Shown: positions 1-8,734, counted from the first letter of the stretch. The stretch: DNA of 64,000 nt from Lachnospiraceae bacterium (GCA_024690825.1 JAILOK010000074.1:60330-124329), one strand, 5' to 3'. The notes: generated by a model from the letters alone, not told the origin. Made by a program: numbers and translations.

Positions 1-182
1 TCATGATCTCCTACACAATAGGAGGAGTGCTTGAAGCCTGTATTGACTGGATTTTAAGCGATGACCCCTGTGACAGGAAAATTCTTATCGAGACCGTCAC
101 CGCTTTGATAGAACAGGGTAACGCATATTTACATGTAGACAGACATGGTCCGGACAGTTCCCTGGATCATGCTGAAGGCTGA
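1..182 (+). CDS. TetR-family regulator, C-terminal fragment
   Basis: An open frame enters from the left edge and stops at 182, giving about 59 residues. It contains a helix with GGVLEACIDWIL followed by a second helix ending in ALIEQG. This resembles the C-terminal ligand/dimerisation end of small TetR regulators of the TetR_C_7 type, where a Gly-x-x-x-x-x-x-x-W helix precedes the last helix. The DNA-binding half lies outside the window, so the assignment rests on the tail only. The next gene starts 22 bases downstream on the same strand. The role cannot be stated beyond a probable transcriptional repressor. Confidence 0.55.
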   Translation, partial: MISYTIGGVLEACIDWILSDDPCDRKILIETVTALIEQGNAYLHVDRHGPDSSLDHAEG

Positions 183-204
183 ACATAATGAACGGAGGAA
201 AGCT

Positions 205-1263
205 TTGCCAGTTGACATAACACAAACGGCCATACTTATCCCGTCGCTCAATCCGGACGAAAAGATGATCAGACTGATCGAAAACCTGAAAAACGGCGGA
301 TTTTGCCATATCATCTGTGTAGACGACGGCTCCGGCAGTGAGTACGGTCATTACTTTGAGGAAGCAGAAAAATTAGGCTGCGATGTGCTGCGCCACTGTG
401 TAAACATGGGAAAGGGACGCGGCATAAAAACGGGTCTTAATTATATCAGATTGAACTATCCGGATTCTCCCGGAGTTGTGACGGTCGATTCCGACGGACA
501 GCATTCGGTGGAAGATACTATAAAGTGCGCGCAGGCGATGATCGACAATCCGGGCTCGGTGATATTCGGCTGCAGGAATTTTAAGGAAGAGGGAGTTCCC
601 TTCAAGAGCTATTACGGCAATACCATCACCAGAGCCGTGATGAAGATGTTCTGCGGGATAAGCCTAAGCGATACCCAGACAGGACTCAGAGCCATACCGC
701 AGGATCTGATCGAGACATTTGTGACAACGAAGGGCGAGCGCTACGAATATGAAATGCAGCAGATCCTTTTATGTAAGGAAAAAGACATACCGATAACCGA
801 GGTGCCGATAAAGACGATATACATAGAGGAGAACAAGGGCTCTCATTTTAATCCTCTGACTGATTCTATCAGGATATATGCTCAGTTCAGCAGGTTTATC
901 TTCGCATCGGTGTCCTCGTTTTTGGTTGACATAATTCTTTTTGCTCTTTTTGTAAAGCTTTTCATAATACCCTTCGGAGAGGGTGAAAGATATATACTCA
1001 TATCGACAATAGCTGCAAGAGTGATATCGGCTGCGTGGAATTTCATGGTCAACAGAATGGCAGTATTCAAAGCCAGGACAGGTATAATAAAAAACGCCGC
1101 CAAATATGCGGTGCTCGCCGTGTGCCAGCTTGCATTGAGTGCGCTGTTCGTTACGATGATCTTCAGGCTCACGCATATCAATGAGACGGTGATAAAGGTG
1201 ATCGTGGACAGCATCCTCTTTCTCATCAGCTTCCAGATACAGAGGGAAGTGGTGTTTAAATAA
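205..1263 (+). CDS. Family 2 glycosyltransferase fused to GtrA membrane domain
   Basis: The protein has about 352 residues from a TTG start, chosen because GGAGG lies 6 bases upstream. A longer ATG frame from 145 would overlap the preceding gene. The N-terminal half is a GT-A glycosyltransferase: nucleotide-binding VDDGS near residues 39-43 and a DSD metal-binding motif near 95-97, as in dolichyl-phosphate-mannose/polyprenyl-phosphate sugar transferases. From about residue 225 come four hydrophobic segments typical of GtrA. Known members move a sugar from a nucleotide donor to undecaprenyl phosphate, and GtrA helps flip or anchor the lipid-linked sugar. By inference it feeds glycosylation of cell-surface polymers or proteins. 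The sugar is unknown. Confidence 0.85.
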   Translation: MPVDITQTAILIPSLNPDEKMIRLIENLKNGGFCHIICVDDGSGSEYGHYFEEAEKLGCDVLRHCVNMGKGRGIKTGLNYIRLNYPDSPGVVTVDSDGQHSVEDTIKCAQAMIDNPGSVIFGCRNFKEEGVPFKSYYGNTITRAVMKMFCGISLSDTQTGLRAIPQDLIETFVTTKGERYEYEMQQILLCKEKDIPITEVPIKTIYIEENKGSHFNPLTDSIRIYAQFSRFIFASVSSFLVDIILFALFVKLFIIPFGEGERYILISTIAARVISAAWNFMVNRMAVFKARTGIIKNAAKYAVLAVCQLALSALFVTMIFRLTHINETVIKVIVDSILFLISFQIQREVVFK

Positions 1264-1299
1264 TCTGATCCACGGTCTTGATATACAGGTGATCTATAT

Positions 1300-4200
1300 A
1301 TGACAAACCGGAAAAATGAAAGAAAAAAGCATATAAGGAAAGTGGCGGCCTTTGCCTTGTCCGTCATACTTGCCTTTACTGCGAATCCGGTTTACATAAT
1401 CAATGCAACCGAAATAATTCCGGATATATCAGTATCAGAGGATGCCGTTTCAAACGACACTGTTTCGCAGGAAATGCTGTCCTTAAACGGTGTTTCGGAA
1501 GATACGGTTTCGGATGATGCCGTATCTGAAGATGACATTCCAGTTGACATAATTTCAGAAAACTTGATATCGGATGCTGTTATATCTGAGAACAATGCCT
1601 TGGTTGACATAACGCAAGAAGATATTCCTTTTGGTGCCTTTGACGATGACATCATCGTAGAAAATCCCGAACCCCTTGATGAATTCAAAACTCCTGCCGG
1701 TGAAGGAGAAGAATCTCTTCCTGCTCCCGAGCGCGGCAGTTTGATAATGAGCGTGACGGCCGAGGAAAAAGCCAGCAGCGCCTATGCGATTTCCTATAAC
1801 GGAGCTTTGGAAGGATTTCTTCCCGACAGCACGCGCAATCAGGGAAAGTCAAGCCTCTGCTGGGCTTTTTCTGCTTCTCTTCTTGCCGAGATGTCAATGA
1901 TAAAAAAAGGTCTGGCCCCGCAAAGCGTTCACTATTCCGAGGATCAGATAGGATATTACTTTTTCCATCATGTCGTTGATCCCCTCGGAGGGACGGCAGG
2001 GGATGAAAACCTTATTAAAGGCGGCAGTTATTACAACTATTTCAACAGAGCAGGCAACAATGCCTATAACGGATGGAGTCTTGCCAGCTGGGCCTCGGTC
2101 CGCGATCATGCAGAACTTCCATTCATAGATTCCCCTTATTCCGACCTTCCCGATGATCTTGCCTACAATTCCAAAGCTCATCTGCAGAATATATACTGGG
2201 CTCAGACCCAGTCATCGGGATCAGATGTTTCCTATATAGAAAATGTGAAGGAACTGATATATGAGTATGGCGCCGCTTCCATAATAATAAACGGCAGTGT
2301 CATAAACATAAACGAAAATCATGCCCAGTACAGCCCTGCTGCGGGCGGAGGTCACAATGTCTCTCTCATAGGCTGGGACGATAACTTTGTTTCTGCCAAT
2401 TTTACAACGAAGCCTCCGGGAGACGGGGCATGGTATGTGAGGGACAATTACGGAACAAGGGCGAACCGTGATGAGAACGGGTGCTTCTGGCTATCCTATT
2501 ACGATGCGGGGATCAGAAGATCAACAAGCAAGGCCATAGCCTTTGAGTTTGAAGACGGGGACAATTACGATCATAACTACCAGTATGACGGGGCCTGTTA
2601 TAATTCCATCCTCGGATTTAACAATGTGAAGAACTTCAGTGTGGCGAATGTATTTACTGCCAAAGATGACGAAGAGTTAAAGGCGGTAGGTTTTGCCCCC
2701 TATGTTCCCGAGACGGATTATACCGTCAGCATATTCCTGCTTGACGGAAAGGAAGCAGAACCGGAGTCCGGAACAGAAGTTGAGGATGCGCGAACATCGG
2801 GATCCGTCCGTTATGCCGGTTACCATACCGTCCCCTTAACAAAAAGTGTCAGCCTGAATGCAGGCCAGACCTATTCGGTTGTTGTAAGCGCAAACGTCTC
2901 CGAGGGCTATGCGGGCTTTTTTGCAGACGAATCCTCGGATGCAAATGACTGGGTGACATTTGTTGCATCAACATCCGCAAATCAGAGCTATTTGAAATAC
3001 GGGAGCACCTGGTATGATCTTCACGGCTTAAATGACGGGAAAAATGACAGGTACAGGACTGCGAGGATCAAGGCATACACCGATGATGCCCAATATATGA
3101 CGGCGGAGTACGACATTCCCACGGAAGGATTTATATATAACGGAAACGAAATAAGGCCTTCCGTAAAAGTGGTTTCAAGAAACGGGGCTGTCATGGCCGA
3201 AGGTACTGATTATGCCGTCGCGTATCAGAATAATGTCAATGTCGGAACGGCGGCTATAACCGTTACGCCGTTAAACGGCATGAAACTGAAAAAAAGTTCC
3301 TGCACCTTTAATATCATGCAGAAAGATGCGGCCTGTTTTGATATTGCAGAGATCGCAAAGGAGCAGTATGACGGCAAAGAGCACTGTCCGGAGCCTGCAG
3401 TAAAGGACAGGGATCTTGGCAAACTGTTGAAAAAGGATGTTGATTATACATTATCCTATAAAGATAATGTGAACGAAGGCAATGCCCTGGTTTACATAAC
3501 TGGGATTGGGAATTATAAAGGACAGATTTCAAGAAGTTTCTTCATATCAGCAGCGCCAATAAGGGATTTAACCATAAAATCCATAAAGGACCAGCTGTTT
3601 AAGCCGGGGATCGGCGCGGTTACTCCGGATATCACCGTACTTGACGGAGAGAAGATTCTCACGGAGGGACGGGATTACAGCAGGTCATTTTCGGGCAATA
3701 CCCACGCATGTACCGCCACGGTCAGTGTGTCGGGGATAACAAAGACGGTCTATGACAATTCACGGGCAGAGGCACAGTTCAAGATCCTGCCTTATTCACT
3801 TGCGAATGCATCCATAGAAGGGATAAGAGACAAGTTATATGAAGAAGGAAAGGATTATTCGGAAGGCGGTCATTCGGTCAATGTGATCGTAAAGTCGGCT
3901 GCGACCGGAGAGATCATTATCTTAAAGGAAGGTACAGATTTTGAAATTGAATTTGATGCGGAAACAAAAATCCCTGAAAAGGCCGGCTCAAAAGTCATTT
4001 ATTATATAAAGGGAATGGGTGATTACACCGGATCTGTAAAGAAATCGTTTACCGTCAGGGGCTATATCCCAATGTCTGACACCGATAATTTTAAGATAGC
4101 CCTTTCAAAGAGCGAATATACATATGACGGGACGAAACACAGGCCGGATGTGAAGGTGACATGGAATGTCGACGGTGATCCTTCACAGGCTGTGGTTCTT

Positions 4201-4794
4201 GATGCGGGGACTGACTACACTCTTTCTTATTCGGATAATAAAAACGCCGGCAGGGCAAAAGTAACTGTTAAGCCGACTAAGTCATTTTCTAAAAAGAACA
4301 GTGTGAAGGGCAGAGCATACGCCTATTACACGATAAAGCCGAAGACACTGGAAGGCTGTTACATGAAAAAAACAAAGACTCTCACCTACAATTCAAAGGC
4401 GAGAAAGCCCTCCGTGAAGGTATATACCGCGGATGGAAAGGCTCTTGGAACCAAACAGTATTATCTGGAATATAAAAACAATATAAACGCCGGAACGGCG
4501 CAGATAACGGCGTACGGAAAGAAAAACCACACCGGAGTTCTGTGTGTTCAGACTTTTGAGATCAGACAGCAGGATCTTGCAAAGGCCAAATTTTCATACA
4601 GATACGATAAAACGGCCGGCGAATTCAAGTATTTCCGCGTCTGCTACGGCACATCAACCCTGCGTGAAAATACAGACTACAAAATAGAAGAAACCGGACC
4701 TGACCCGAAAGGAAAATACACTGTCACCGTTACCGCACTGCCGGGCCGTAACTTCCTTGAAAATACCACAAAAAGCATGAAGTACAAAAAATGA
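1300..4794 (+). CDS. Secreted papain-like (C1A) protease with C-terminal repeat domains
   Basis: This 1164-residue protein has a basic N-terminus and a hydrophobic signal segment (about 15-37). A Ser/Asp-rich stretch with iterated VSEDxVS motifs (about 42-100) follows, then a C1A peptidase domain. Catalytic residues are readable: Cys187 in QGKSSLCWAF, His352 in GGGHNVSLIGWD and Asn383 in WYVRDNYG, with Gln in RNQGK as the oxyanion residue. After it lies a domain typical of bacterial C1A surface proteases (about 430-590). At least five ~85-residue repeats follow, each with Y(N/D)G, a D-Y-x(4)-Y-x-x-N-x-N-x-G motif and a terminal beta strand. No LPxTG anchor is visible. It probably digests external protein. 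A TTGACG promoter for the tRNA region overlaps its stop. Confidence 0.88.
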   Translation: MTNRKNERKKHIRKVAAFALSVILAFTANPVYIINATEIIPDISVSEDAVSNDTVSQEMLSLNGVSEDTVSDDAVSEDDIPVDIISENLISDAVISENNALVDITQEDIPFGAFDDDIIVENPEPLDEFKTPAGEGEESLPAPERGSLIMSVTAEEKASSAYAISYNGALEGFLPDSTRNQGKSSLCWAFSASLLAEMSMIKKGLAPQSVHYSEDQIGYYFFHHVVDPLGGTAGDENLIKGGSYYNYFNRAGNNAYNGWSLASWASVRDHAELPFIDSPYSDLPDDLAYNSKAHLQNIYWAQTQSSGSDVSYIENVKELIYEYGAASIIINGSVININENHAQYSPAAGGGHNVSLIGWDDNFVSANFTTKPPGDGAWYVRDNYGTRANRDENGCFWLSYYDAGIRRSTSKAIAFEFEDGDNYDHNYQYDGACYNSILGFNNVKNFSVANVFTAKDDEELKAVGFAPYVPETDYTVSIFLLDGKEAEPESGTEVEDARTSGSVRYAGYHTVPLTKSVSLNAGQTYSVVVSANVSEGYAGFFADESSDANDWVTFVASTSANQSYLKYGSTWYDLHGLNDGKNDRYRTARIKAYTDDAQYMTAEYDIPTEGFIYNGNEIRPSVKVVSRNGAVMAEGTDYAVAYQNNVNVGTAAITVTPLNGMKLKKSSCTFNIMQKDAACFDIAEIAKEQYDGKEHCPEPAVKDRDLGKLLKKDVDYTLSYKDNVNEGNALVYITGIGNYKGQISRSFFISAAPIRDLTIKSIKDQLFKPGIGAVTPDITVLDGEKILTEGRDYSRSFSGNTHACTATVSVSGITKTVYDNSRAEAQFKILPYSLANASIEGIRDKLYEEGKDYSEGGHSVNVIVKSAATGEIIILKEGTDFEIEFDAETKIPEKAGSKVIYYIKGMGDYTGSVKKSFTVRGYIPMSDTDNFKIALSKSEYTYDGTKHRPDVKVTWNVDGDPSQAVVLDAGTDYTLSYSDNKNAGRAKVTVKPTKSFSKKNSVKGRAYAYYTIKPKTLEGCYMKKTKTLTYNSKARKPSVKVYTADGKALGTKQYYLEYKNNINAGTAQITAYGKKNHTGVLCVQTFEIRQQDLAKAKFSYRYDKTAGEFKYFRVCYGTSTLRENTDYKIEETGPDPKGKYTVTVTALPGRNFLENTTKSMKYKK

Positions 4795-4823
4795 TTGACG
4801 GGCAAATTTTCTTATAATATAAT
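4795..4823 (+). promoter_or_regulatory. Sigma-A-type promoter of the tRNA-Pro region
   Basis: TTGACG at 4795-4800 and TATAAT at 4818-4823 are separated by 17 bases. It sits directly after the protease stop codon and points to the tRNA-Pro pseudogene and intact tRNA-Pro. Confidence 0.75.
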
Positions 4824-4828
4824 AAGTG

Positions 4829-4851
4829 GCGGTGTTTTTGAGAAACACCGC
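4829..4851 (+). other. Perfect 9-bp hairpin in the tRNA leader
   Basis: GCGGTGTTT pairs with AAACACCGC around a five-base loop. It starts a few bases after the predicted transcription start and ends two bases before the tRNA-like sequence. There is no U-run, so it is probably a processing signal or leader structure rather than a terminator. Confidence 0.5.
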
Positions 4852-4853
4852 AT

Positions 4854-4899
4854 CGGGGTGTGGCTCAGTTTGGTGAGAAGCGCTACATCAGGGATGTAG
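4854..4899 (+). pseudogene. Truncated tRNA-Pro(AGG), 5' half only
   Basis: The first 46 bases match the 5' half of the intact tRNA-Pro at 5029: the same acceptor strand CGGGGTG, the D-stem start GCTC and a paired anticodon stem CTACA/TGTAG. It has an extra base in the D arm (GAAGC instead of GAGC) and C instead of the universal U33 in the loop TCAGGGA. After the anticodon stem the variable loop, T arm and 3' acceptor strand are missing, replaced by a structured repeat starting at 4902. It cannot fold as a tRNA. Confidence 0.75.
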
Positions 4900-4901
4900 G
4901 G

Positions 4902-4961
4902 CAGAATGTGCCCTTTGGCACATTCTGAGTTCCGTATACGAGCGCCGGGTGCGAGTGGAAC
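4902..4961 (+). repeat. Two-hairpin structured repeat, copy 1
   Basis: Hairpin 1 is CAGAATGTGCC-CTTT-GGCACATTCTG (4902-4927). Hairpin 2 is closed by GTTCC (4929-4933) and GGAAC (4957-4961) around TACGAGCGC...GCGAGT. A second copy lies at 39904-39963 with the same loops but different, still paired, stems. It replaces the 3' half of a tRNA-Pro. The following TGGAACCGGGCTG (4956-4968) recurs at 5138-5150 after the intact tRNA, hinting at an old duplication. Confidence 0.7.
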
Positions 4962-5028
4962 CGGGCTGCGCGTTGGAAAACATTAAATAAATATGGAAAA
5001 AATGGTATAAAAAATACCGTTTTGATAT

Positions 5029-5103
5029 CGGGGTGTGGCTCAGTTTGGCTAGAGCGCTACATTAGGGATGTAGAGGCCGCGTGTTCAAATCACGTCACTC
5101 CGA
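5029..5103 (+). tRNA. tRNA-Pro, anticodon AGG
   Basis: A full cloverleaf can be drawn: acceptor CGGGGTG/CACTCCG with discriminator A at 5103, D arm GCTC/GAGC, anticodon stem CTACA/TGTAG and T arm GCGTG-TTCAAAT-CACGT. The loop TTAGGGA places anticodon AGG at 5064-5066. C1-G72 and G35-G36 fit proline. A34 would normally be converted to inosine. No CCA is encoded. A hairpin terminator follows. Confidence 0.93.
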
Positions 5104-5106
5104 CTT

Positions 5107-5132
5107 AAAGGACATCCGTGAGGATGTCCTTT
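5107..5132 (+). terminator. Rho-independent terminator after tRNA-Pro
   Basis: AAAGGACATCC and GGATGTCCTTT form an 11-bp stem with a GTGA loop four bases after the tRNA. The U-run is short, being the TTT of the stem plus TCT. Confidence 0.7.
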
Positions 5133-5215
5133 CTGATTGGAACCGGGCTGTACCCCGACAAATTATATCTCATCCCCCACAAAATTTTAAAATTTCAAAA
5201 TTTATTCAAAAATTG

Positions 5216-5245
5216 TTTACAAATTCGTTCAAACCGTGATATACT
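5216..5245 (+). promoter_or_regulatory. Promoter of the sugar ABC operon
   Basis: TTTACA (5216-5221) and TATACT (5240-5245) with an 18-base spacer lie in an AT-rich tract about 105 bases before the lipoprotein start. The leader between them has two small hairpins (CAGGTTT/AAACCTG near 5286-5303, and GCCGG-aaaa-CCGGC near 5319-5332). Confidence 0.6.
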
Positions 5246-5352
5246 TTCATTCGGATGCTCATAAGGGCGTCCGGGCGTTTTTCGGCAGGTTTCAAAACCT
5301 GTCGGAGCATAACAAAAGCCGGAAAACCGGCAAAAAATTAAGGAGGTTTTTT

Positions 5353-6822
5353 ATGAAGAAGAAAGTACTGGCACTGATCTTAAGCAGCGCAATGGCAGTT
5401 TCTCTGCTTGCCGGCTGCGGAAGCGAAGCAGCAGCACCTGCTCCCGCAGCAGAAGAGCCTGCAGCAGAAGAGCCTGCAGCAGAAGAGCCCGCAGCAGAAG
5501 AGCCTGCAGCAGAAGCTGCCACAACAGAAGCTGCACCCACAGAGGGCGGCGGAAGCGGAACGATCAATCTTTGGTCATTCACAGACGAGGTTCCCGGAAT
5601 GGTTGACAAGTACATCCAGGATCACCCGGATTTCCCTTACAAGATCAACACAACCATCATCGCTACAACTGATGGTGCTTATCAGCCTGCTCTTGACCAG
5701 GCACTTATCGCAGGCGGCGCTGAGCAGCCCGATATGTATTGCGCAGAGGCAGCTTTCATCCTGAAGTATTCAAAGGGTGACATGGCTGAGTATGCTATGC
5801 CTTACAAGGATCTCGGAATCGACATCGACGCTGAGATCAAGAACAGCGACATCGCTGGATATTCGGTAGATATAGGAACAAACAATGACGGTGATGTAGA
5901 TGCACTCGGATATCAGGCAACTGGTGGAACATTCATCTATCGTCGTTCAATCGCAAAGGATGTATTCGGAACAGATGATCCCGCAGAGATCTCAAAGCAG
6001 ATCGGCGGCGGTTCAGGATCATGGGATAAGTTCTGGGAAGCAGCTGCTACTCTTGCTGACAAGGGTGTAGCAATCGTTTCCGGTGACGGTGATATCTGGC
6101 ACGCAGTTGAGAACAGCTCAGACAAGGGCTGGCTCGATGAGAGCGGAGCTCTTCAGATCGATCCTAAGAGGGAAGCATTCCTTGACATCTCCAAGGATCT
6201 TACAGACAAGGGCTGGTCAAACCAGACTCAGGACTGGCAGGATGCATGGTTCGCAGATATGAAGGGTGAAGGCGACAAGCCTGTATTCGGATTCTTCGGA
6301 CCCGCTTGGCTCATCAACTACACACTCGCTCCTAACTGCGGCGGCGAGAAGGTTGGCGAAGGCACATACGGCGATTGGGCATGCTGCGATTCTCCTATCG
6401 GATTCTTCTGGGGCGGCACATGGCTTCTTGCAAACAAGAACATGGATGCTGACAAGGTTGCAGCTGTAAAGGATCTCATTTACTGGATCACTCTTGATTC
6501 TTCAGAGAACGGACTTCAGTACAAGTGGGCAAACGGAACTCTCAACGGAGAGGGCGGCACAAAGGATTCAGTTGCTTCAGGCGCAGTTATGAGCAAGTCT
6601 GACGGAGCACTTGACTTCCTCGGCGGCGAGAACATGTTCGATTACTTCGTTCCTGCTAACGCTTATGCAAACGGCAAGAACCTTACACAGTATGATGAGT
6701 CCATCAACCAGATCTGGAGAGATCAGGTTAGGGCTTATGCAGCAGGCGAGAAGAGCAGAGATGATGCAATCAAAGACTTCAAGCAGACTGTAGCTGACAA
6801 CCTCGGTATCGAGGCTAAATAA
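5353..6822 (+). CDS. Carbohydrate ABC transporter substrate-binding lipoprotein
   Basis: The start at 5353 follows AAGGAGG. A longer frame from 5236 is only leader read-through. The 489-residue protein has a type II signal peptide ending in LAGC with Cys22 as the lipidated residue, then an Ala/Glu/Pro linker of repeated AAEEP units, then a family 1 solute-binding fold beginning with TINLWSF and W-rich in the C-terminal lobe, as usual for sugar binders. It would capture an oligosaccharide outside the membrane for the two permeases that follow. No ATPase gene is present, which is common for CUT1 systems sharing an MsmK-type ATPase. Codon use is strongly biased (few rare codons), suggesting high expression. 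The sugar cannot be told from sequence. Confidence 0.9.
   Translation: MKKKVLALILSSAMAVSLLAGCGSEAAAPAPAAEEPAAEEPAAEEPAAEEPAAEAATTEAAPTEGGGSGTINLWSFTDEVPGMVDKYIQDHPDFPYKINTTIIATTDGAYQPALDQALIAGGAEQPDMYCAEAAFILKYSKGDMAEYAMPYKDLGIDIDAEIKNSDIAGYSVDIGTNNDGDVDALGYQATGGTFIYRRSIAKDVFGTDDPAEISKQIGGGSGSWDKFWEAAATLADKGVAIVSGDGDIWHAVENSSDKGWLDESGALQIDPKREAFLDISKDLTDKGWSNQTQDWQDAWFADMKGEGDKPVFGFFGPAWLINYTLAPNCGGEKVGEGTYGDWACCDSPIGFFWGGTWLLANKNMDADKVAAVKDLIYWITLDSSENGLQYKWANGTLNGEGGTKDSVASGAVMSKSDGALDFLGGENMFDYFVPANAYANGKNLTQYDESINQIWRDQVRAYAAGEKSRDDAIKDFKQTVADNLGIEAK
5446..5505 (+). repeat. 15-bp tandem repeat encoding AAEEP linker
   Basis: Four near-identical copies of gcagcagaagagcct encode the linker between the lipid anchor and the binding domain. 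One unit differs by a T-to-C change, and a degenerate fifth unit follows. Confidence 0.9.
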
Positions 6823-6841
6823 TCAAAGACCTGAACTTATT

Positions 6842-6873
6842 CTCCGGTGGGGCTTTTATAAGCCCCCCCGGAG
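6842..6873 (+). terminator. Hairpin between binding protein and permease genes
   Basis: CTCCGG/CCGGAG plus GGGGCTT/AAGCCCC form a strong stem around a small loop, followed by TCTTTG. It lies inside the operon, so it probably acts as a partial terminator or mRNA stabiliser. That would keep the binding protein more abundant than the permeases. Confidence 0.7.
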
Positions 6874-6914
6874 GTCTTTGTATTTTATGACGATAAAATT
6901 AAGGAGAAGAGAGT

Positions 6915-7895
6915 ATGAGCAAAAAGAAAAGATCCACAGGATATGCCAAATGGGGGTATATATTCTGTCTTCCTTTTTTCATCACCTTTTTGATCTTTTC
7001 ACTGTACCCCACACTTTATACCATGCTGGTCGGATTTACCGATCTTCACGGTATCGGAAAGACGGCCATCCATATCCTGAAGGATGACCCGTTTGCAAAT
7101 TACAAAGCCACACTTACAAGCCCGACCTTCCAGAAGGCTCTGGGAAATACATTAAAGATCTGGATATGCAATTTCATTCCCCAGCTGGGACTGGCCCTGC
7201 TCCTTACCGCATGGTTTACGGACAGGCGTTTTAAGGTTGAAGGGGAAGGAATATTCAAGGTACTGTTTTACATGCCTAATATCATAACAGCTGCTACCGT
7301 GGCTATTCTTTTCAATGCACTTTTCGGATATCCTATGGGACCTGTCAATGACATTCTGACAAGATTCCATATTTTCAGCGAACCATATAATTTCCTTGTA
7401 AAAAAGACCGTAGCACAGAATATCGTTATCTTTATCCAGACATGGATGTGGTACGGCTATACGATGATAATCCTCGTTTCCGGAGTTTTGGGTATCAATC
7501 CCGAGATCTTCGAAGCAGCCGAAGTGGACGGGGCCAATGCCTGGCAGACCTTCTGGCTTGTGACCATACCGAATATCAAGACCATCCTTCTGTTCACTCT
7601 TGTTACTTCACTTATCGGTGGTCTGAACATGTTCGATATCCCCTGGCTGTTCCTTTACGGAGGACCGGACAATTCCACCCTTACTACGAGCGTATTCATA
7701 TACAAGCAGGCATTCAGCGGCGGTTATCTGTATAATAAAGCCTCTGCCGCAAGTATGATAATGTTTGTGATCATAGTGATCATTTCCTTATATCTCTTCT
7801 TCATGATGAGAGACAAAGATGAAGCTGCACTGAAAAAGATCAGAAAGCAGCAGGAGAAAGAGATGAGAAGAAAGATGAAGGAGGCGAGATCATGA
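6915..7895 (+). CDS. Sugar ABC transporter permease, MalF/UgpA type
   Basis: This 326-residue inner membrane protein starts after AAGGAGAAGAGAGT. It has six apparent membrane helices, beginning with one near residue 15. The conserved cytoplasmic EAA loop reads EAAEVDGANAWQTFWLVTIP (about 202-221) and contacts the ATPase. The C-terminus is basic and charged (about 300-326), rich in Lys/Arg/Glu. It forms the translocation pore together with the next gene product, whose start overlaps its stop by four bases (ATGA). This points to translational coupling and a heterodimeric CUT1 importer. Confidence 0.92.
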   Translation: MSKKKRSTGYAKWGYIFCLPFFITFLIFSLYPTLYTMLVGFTDLHGIGKTAIHILKDDPFANYKATLTSPTFQKALGNTLKIWICNFIPQLGLALLLTAWFTDRRFKVEGEGIFKVLFYMPNIITAATVAILFNALFGYPMGPVNDILTRFHIFSEPYNFLVKKTVAQNIVIFIQTWMWYGYTMIILVSGVLGINPEIFEAAEVDGANAWQTFWLVTIPNIKTILLFTLVTSLIGGLNMFDIPWLFLYGGPDNSTLTTSVFIYKQAFSGGYLYNKASAASMIMFVIIVIISLYLFFMMRDKDEAALKKIRKQQEKEMRRKMKEARS

Positions 7896-8734
7896 CTAAT
7901 AAAAACAAGAGCACACTTAAGAAAGTGTTTATCATAATCATATGTATCCTTCTGTCGATCTTGAGTCTTTTCCCCTTTGTTGTCATGCTGGTAAACTCAA
8001 CCAGATCGACGACCCAGATCCAGCAGCACGCTGTATCGATCATTCCGTCATCGTTCTTCTTTAACAATCTGAAGATCCTTGTCGGAAAGTCGTTCAACCC
8101 GGCGGTAGGTTTTGGAAACTCACTTACGATCTCGATCTGCGCAACGGCTCTTACAGTTTACTTCTCAACGATGACGGCCTACGGTCTGGTCATCTATGAC
8201 TGGAAACTTCGTGATGCATTCTTCAGCATGATCATGATGATCATGATGATACCCGGACAGATCGTCATGATCGGTTTCTATCAGATGGTCTATAAGCTTC
8301 ATATGACAAACCATCTGCTGATGCTGATCCTTCCTGCCATAGCGGCGCCAACCACGGTGTTCTTTATGCGGCAGTATATGAAACCGGCCCTGTCGCCTGA
8401 AATAGTCCAGGCGGCCAGGATAGACGGCGCAGGAGAGTTCTATACATTCAATCGTATAGTTCTTCCCATTATGAAGCCTGCTGTCGCTACACAGGCGATC
8501 TTCAGCTTCGTTACATCATGGAACAACCTGTTTACCCCTCTGGTCCTTCTTACCGACCAGAAGAAGTACACGCTGCCCATCATGGTATCTCTCCTTAAGG
8601 GCGATATCTACAAGACAGAGTACGGATGCGTATACCTCGGACTTTCACTTACGGCACTCCCGCTGATCGTTGTTTACCTCGTTCTTTCGAAGTACATCAT
8701 CGCCGGTGTTGCCCTCGGTGGTGTGAAAGGATAA
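7892..8734 (+). CDS. Sugar ABC transporter permease, MalG/UgpE type
   Basis: The 280-residue second permease starts within the stop of the previous gene. It has six membrane segments, an EAA-type loop read as QAARIDGAGEFYTFNRIVLP (about 170-189), and the short C-terminus ending in GGVKG common to this family. It pairs with the upstream permease to import the ligand delivered by the lipoprotein at 5353. No ATPase, glycosidase or regulator follows, and the operon ends at the terminator at 8787-8822. Confidence 0.92.
   Translation: MTNKNKSTLKKVFIIIICILLSILSLFPFVVMLVNSTRSTTQIQQHAVSIIPSSFFFNNLKILVGKSFNPAVGFGNSLTISICATALTVYFSTMTAYGLVIYDWKLRDAFFSMIMMIMMIPGQIVMIGFYQMVYKLHMTNHLLMLILPAIAAPTTVFFMRQYMKPALSPEIVQAARIDGAGEFYTFNRIVLPIMKPAVATQAIFSFVTSWNNLFTPLVLLTDQKKYTLPIMVSLLKGDIYKTEYGCVYLGLSLTALPLIVVYLVLSKYIIAGVALGGVKG

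Noticed and set aside
5236..5352. Longer N-terminus for the sugar-binding lipoprotein
   Set aside because: The extension overlaps the promoter region and lacks a ribosome site. AAGGAGG and a canonical lipoprotein signal start at 5353.
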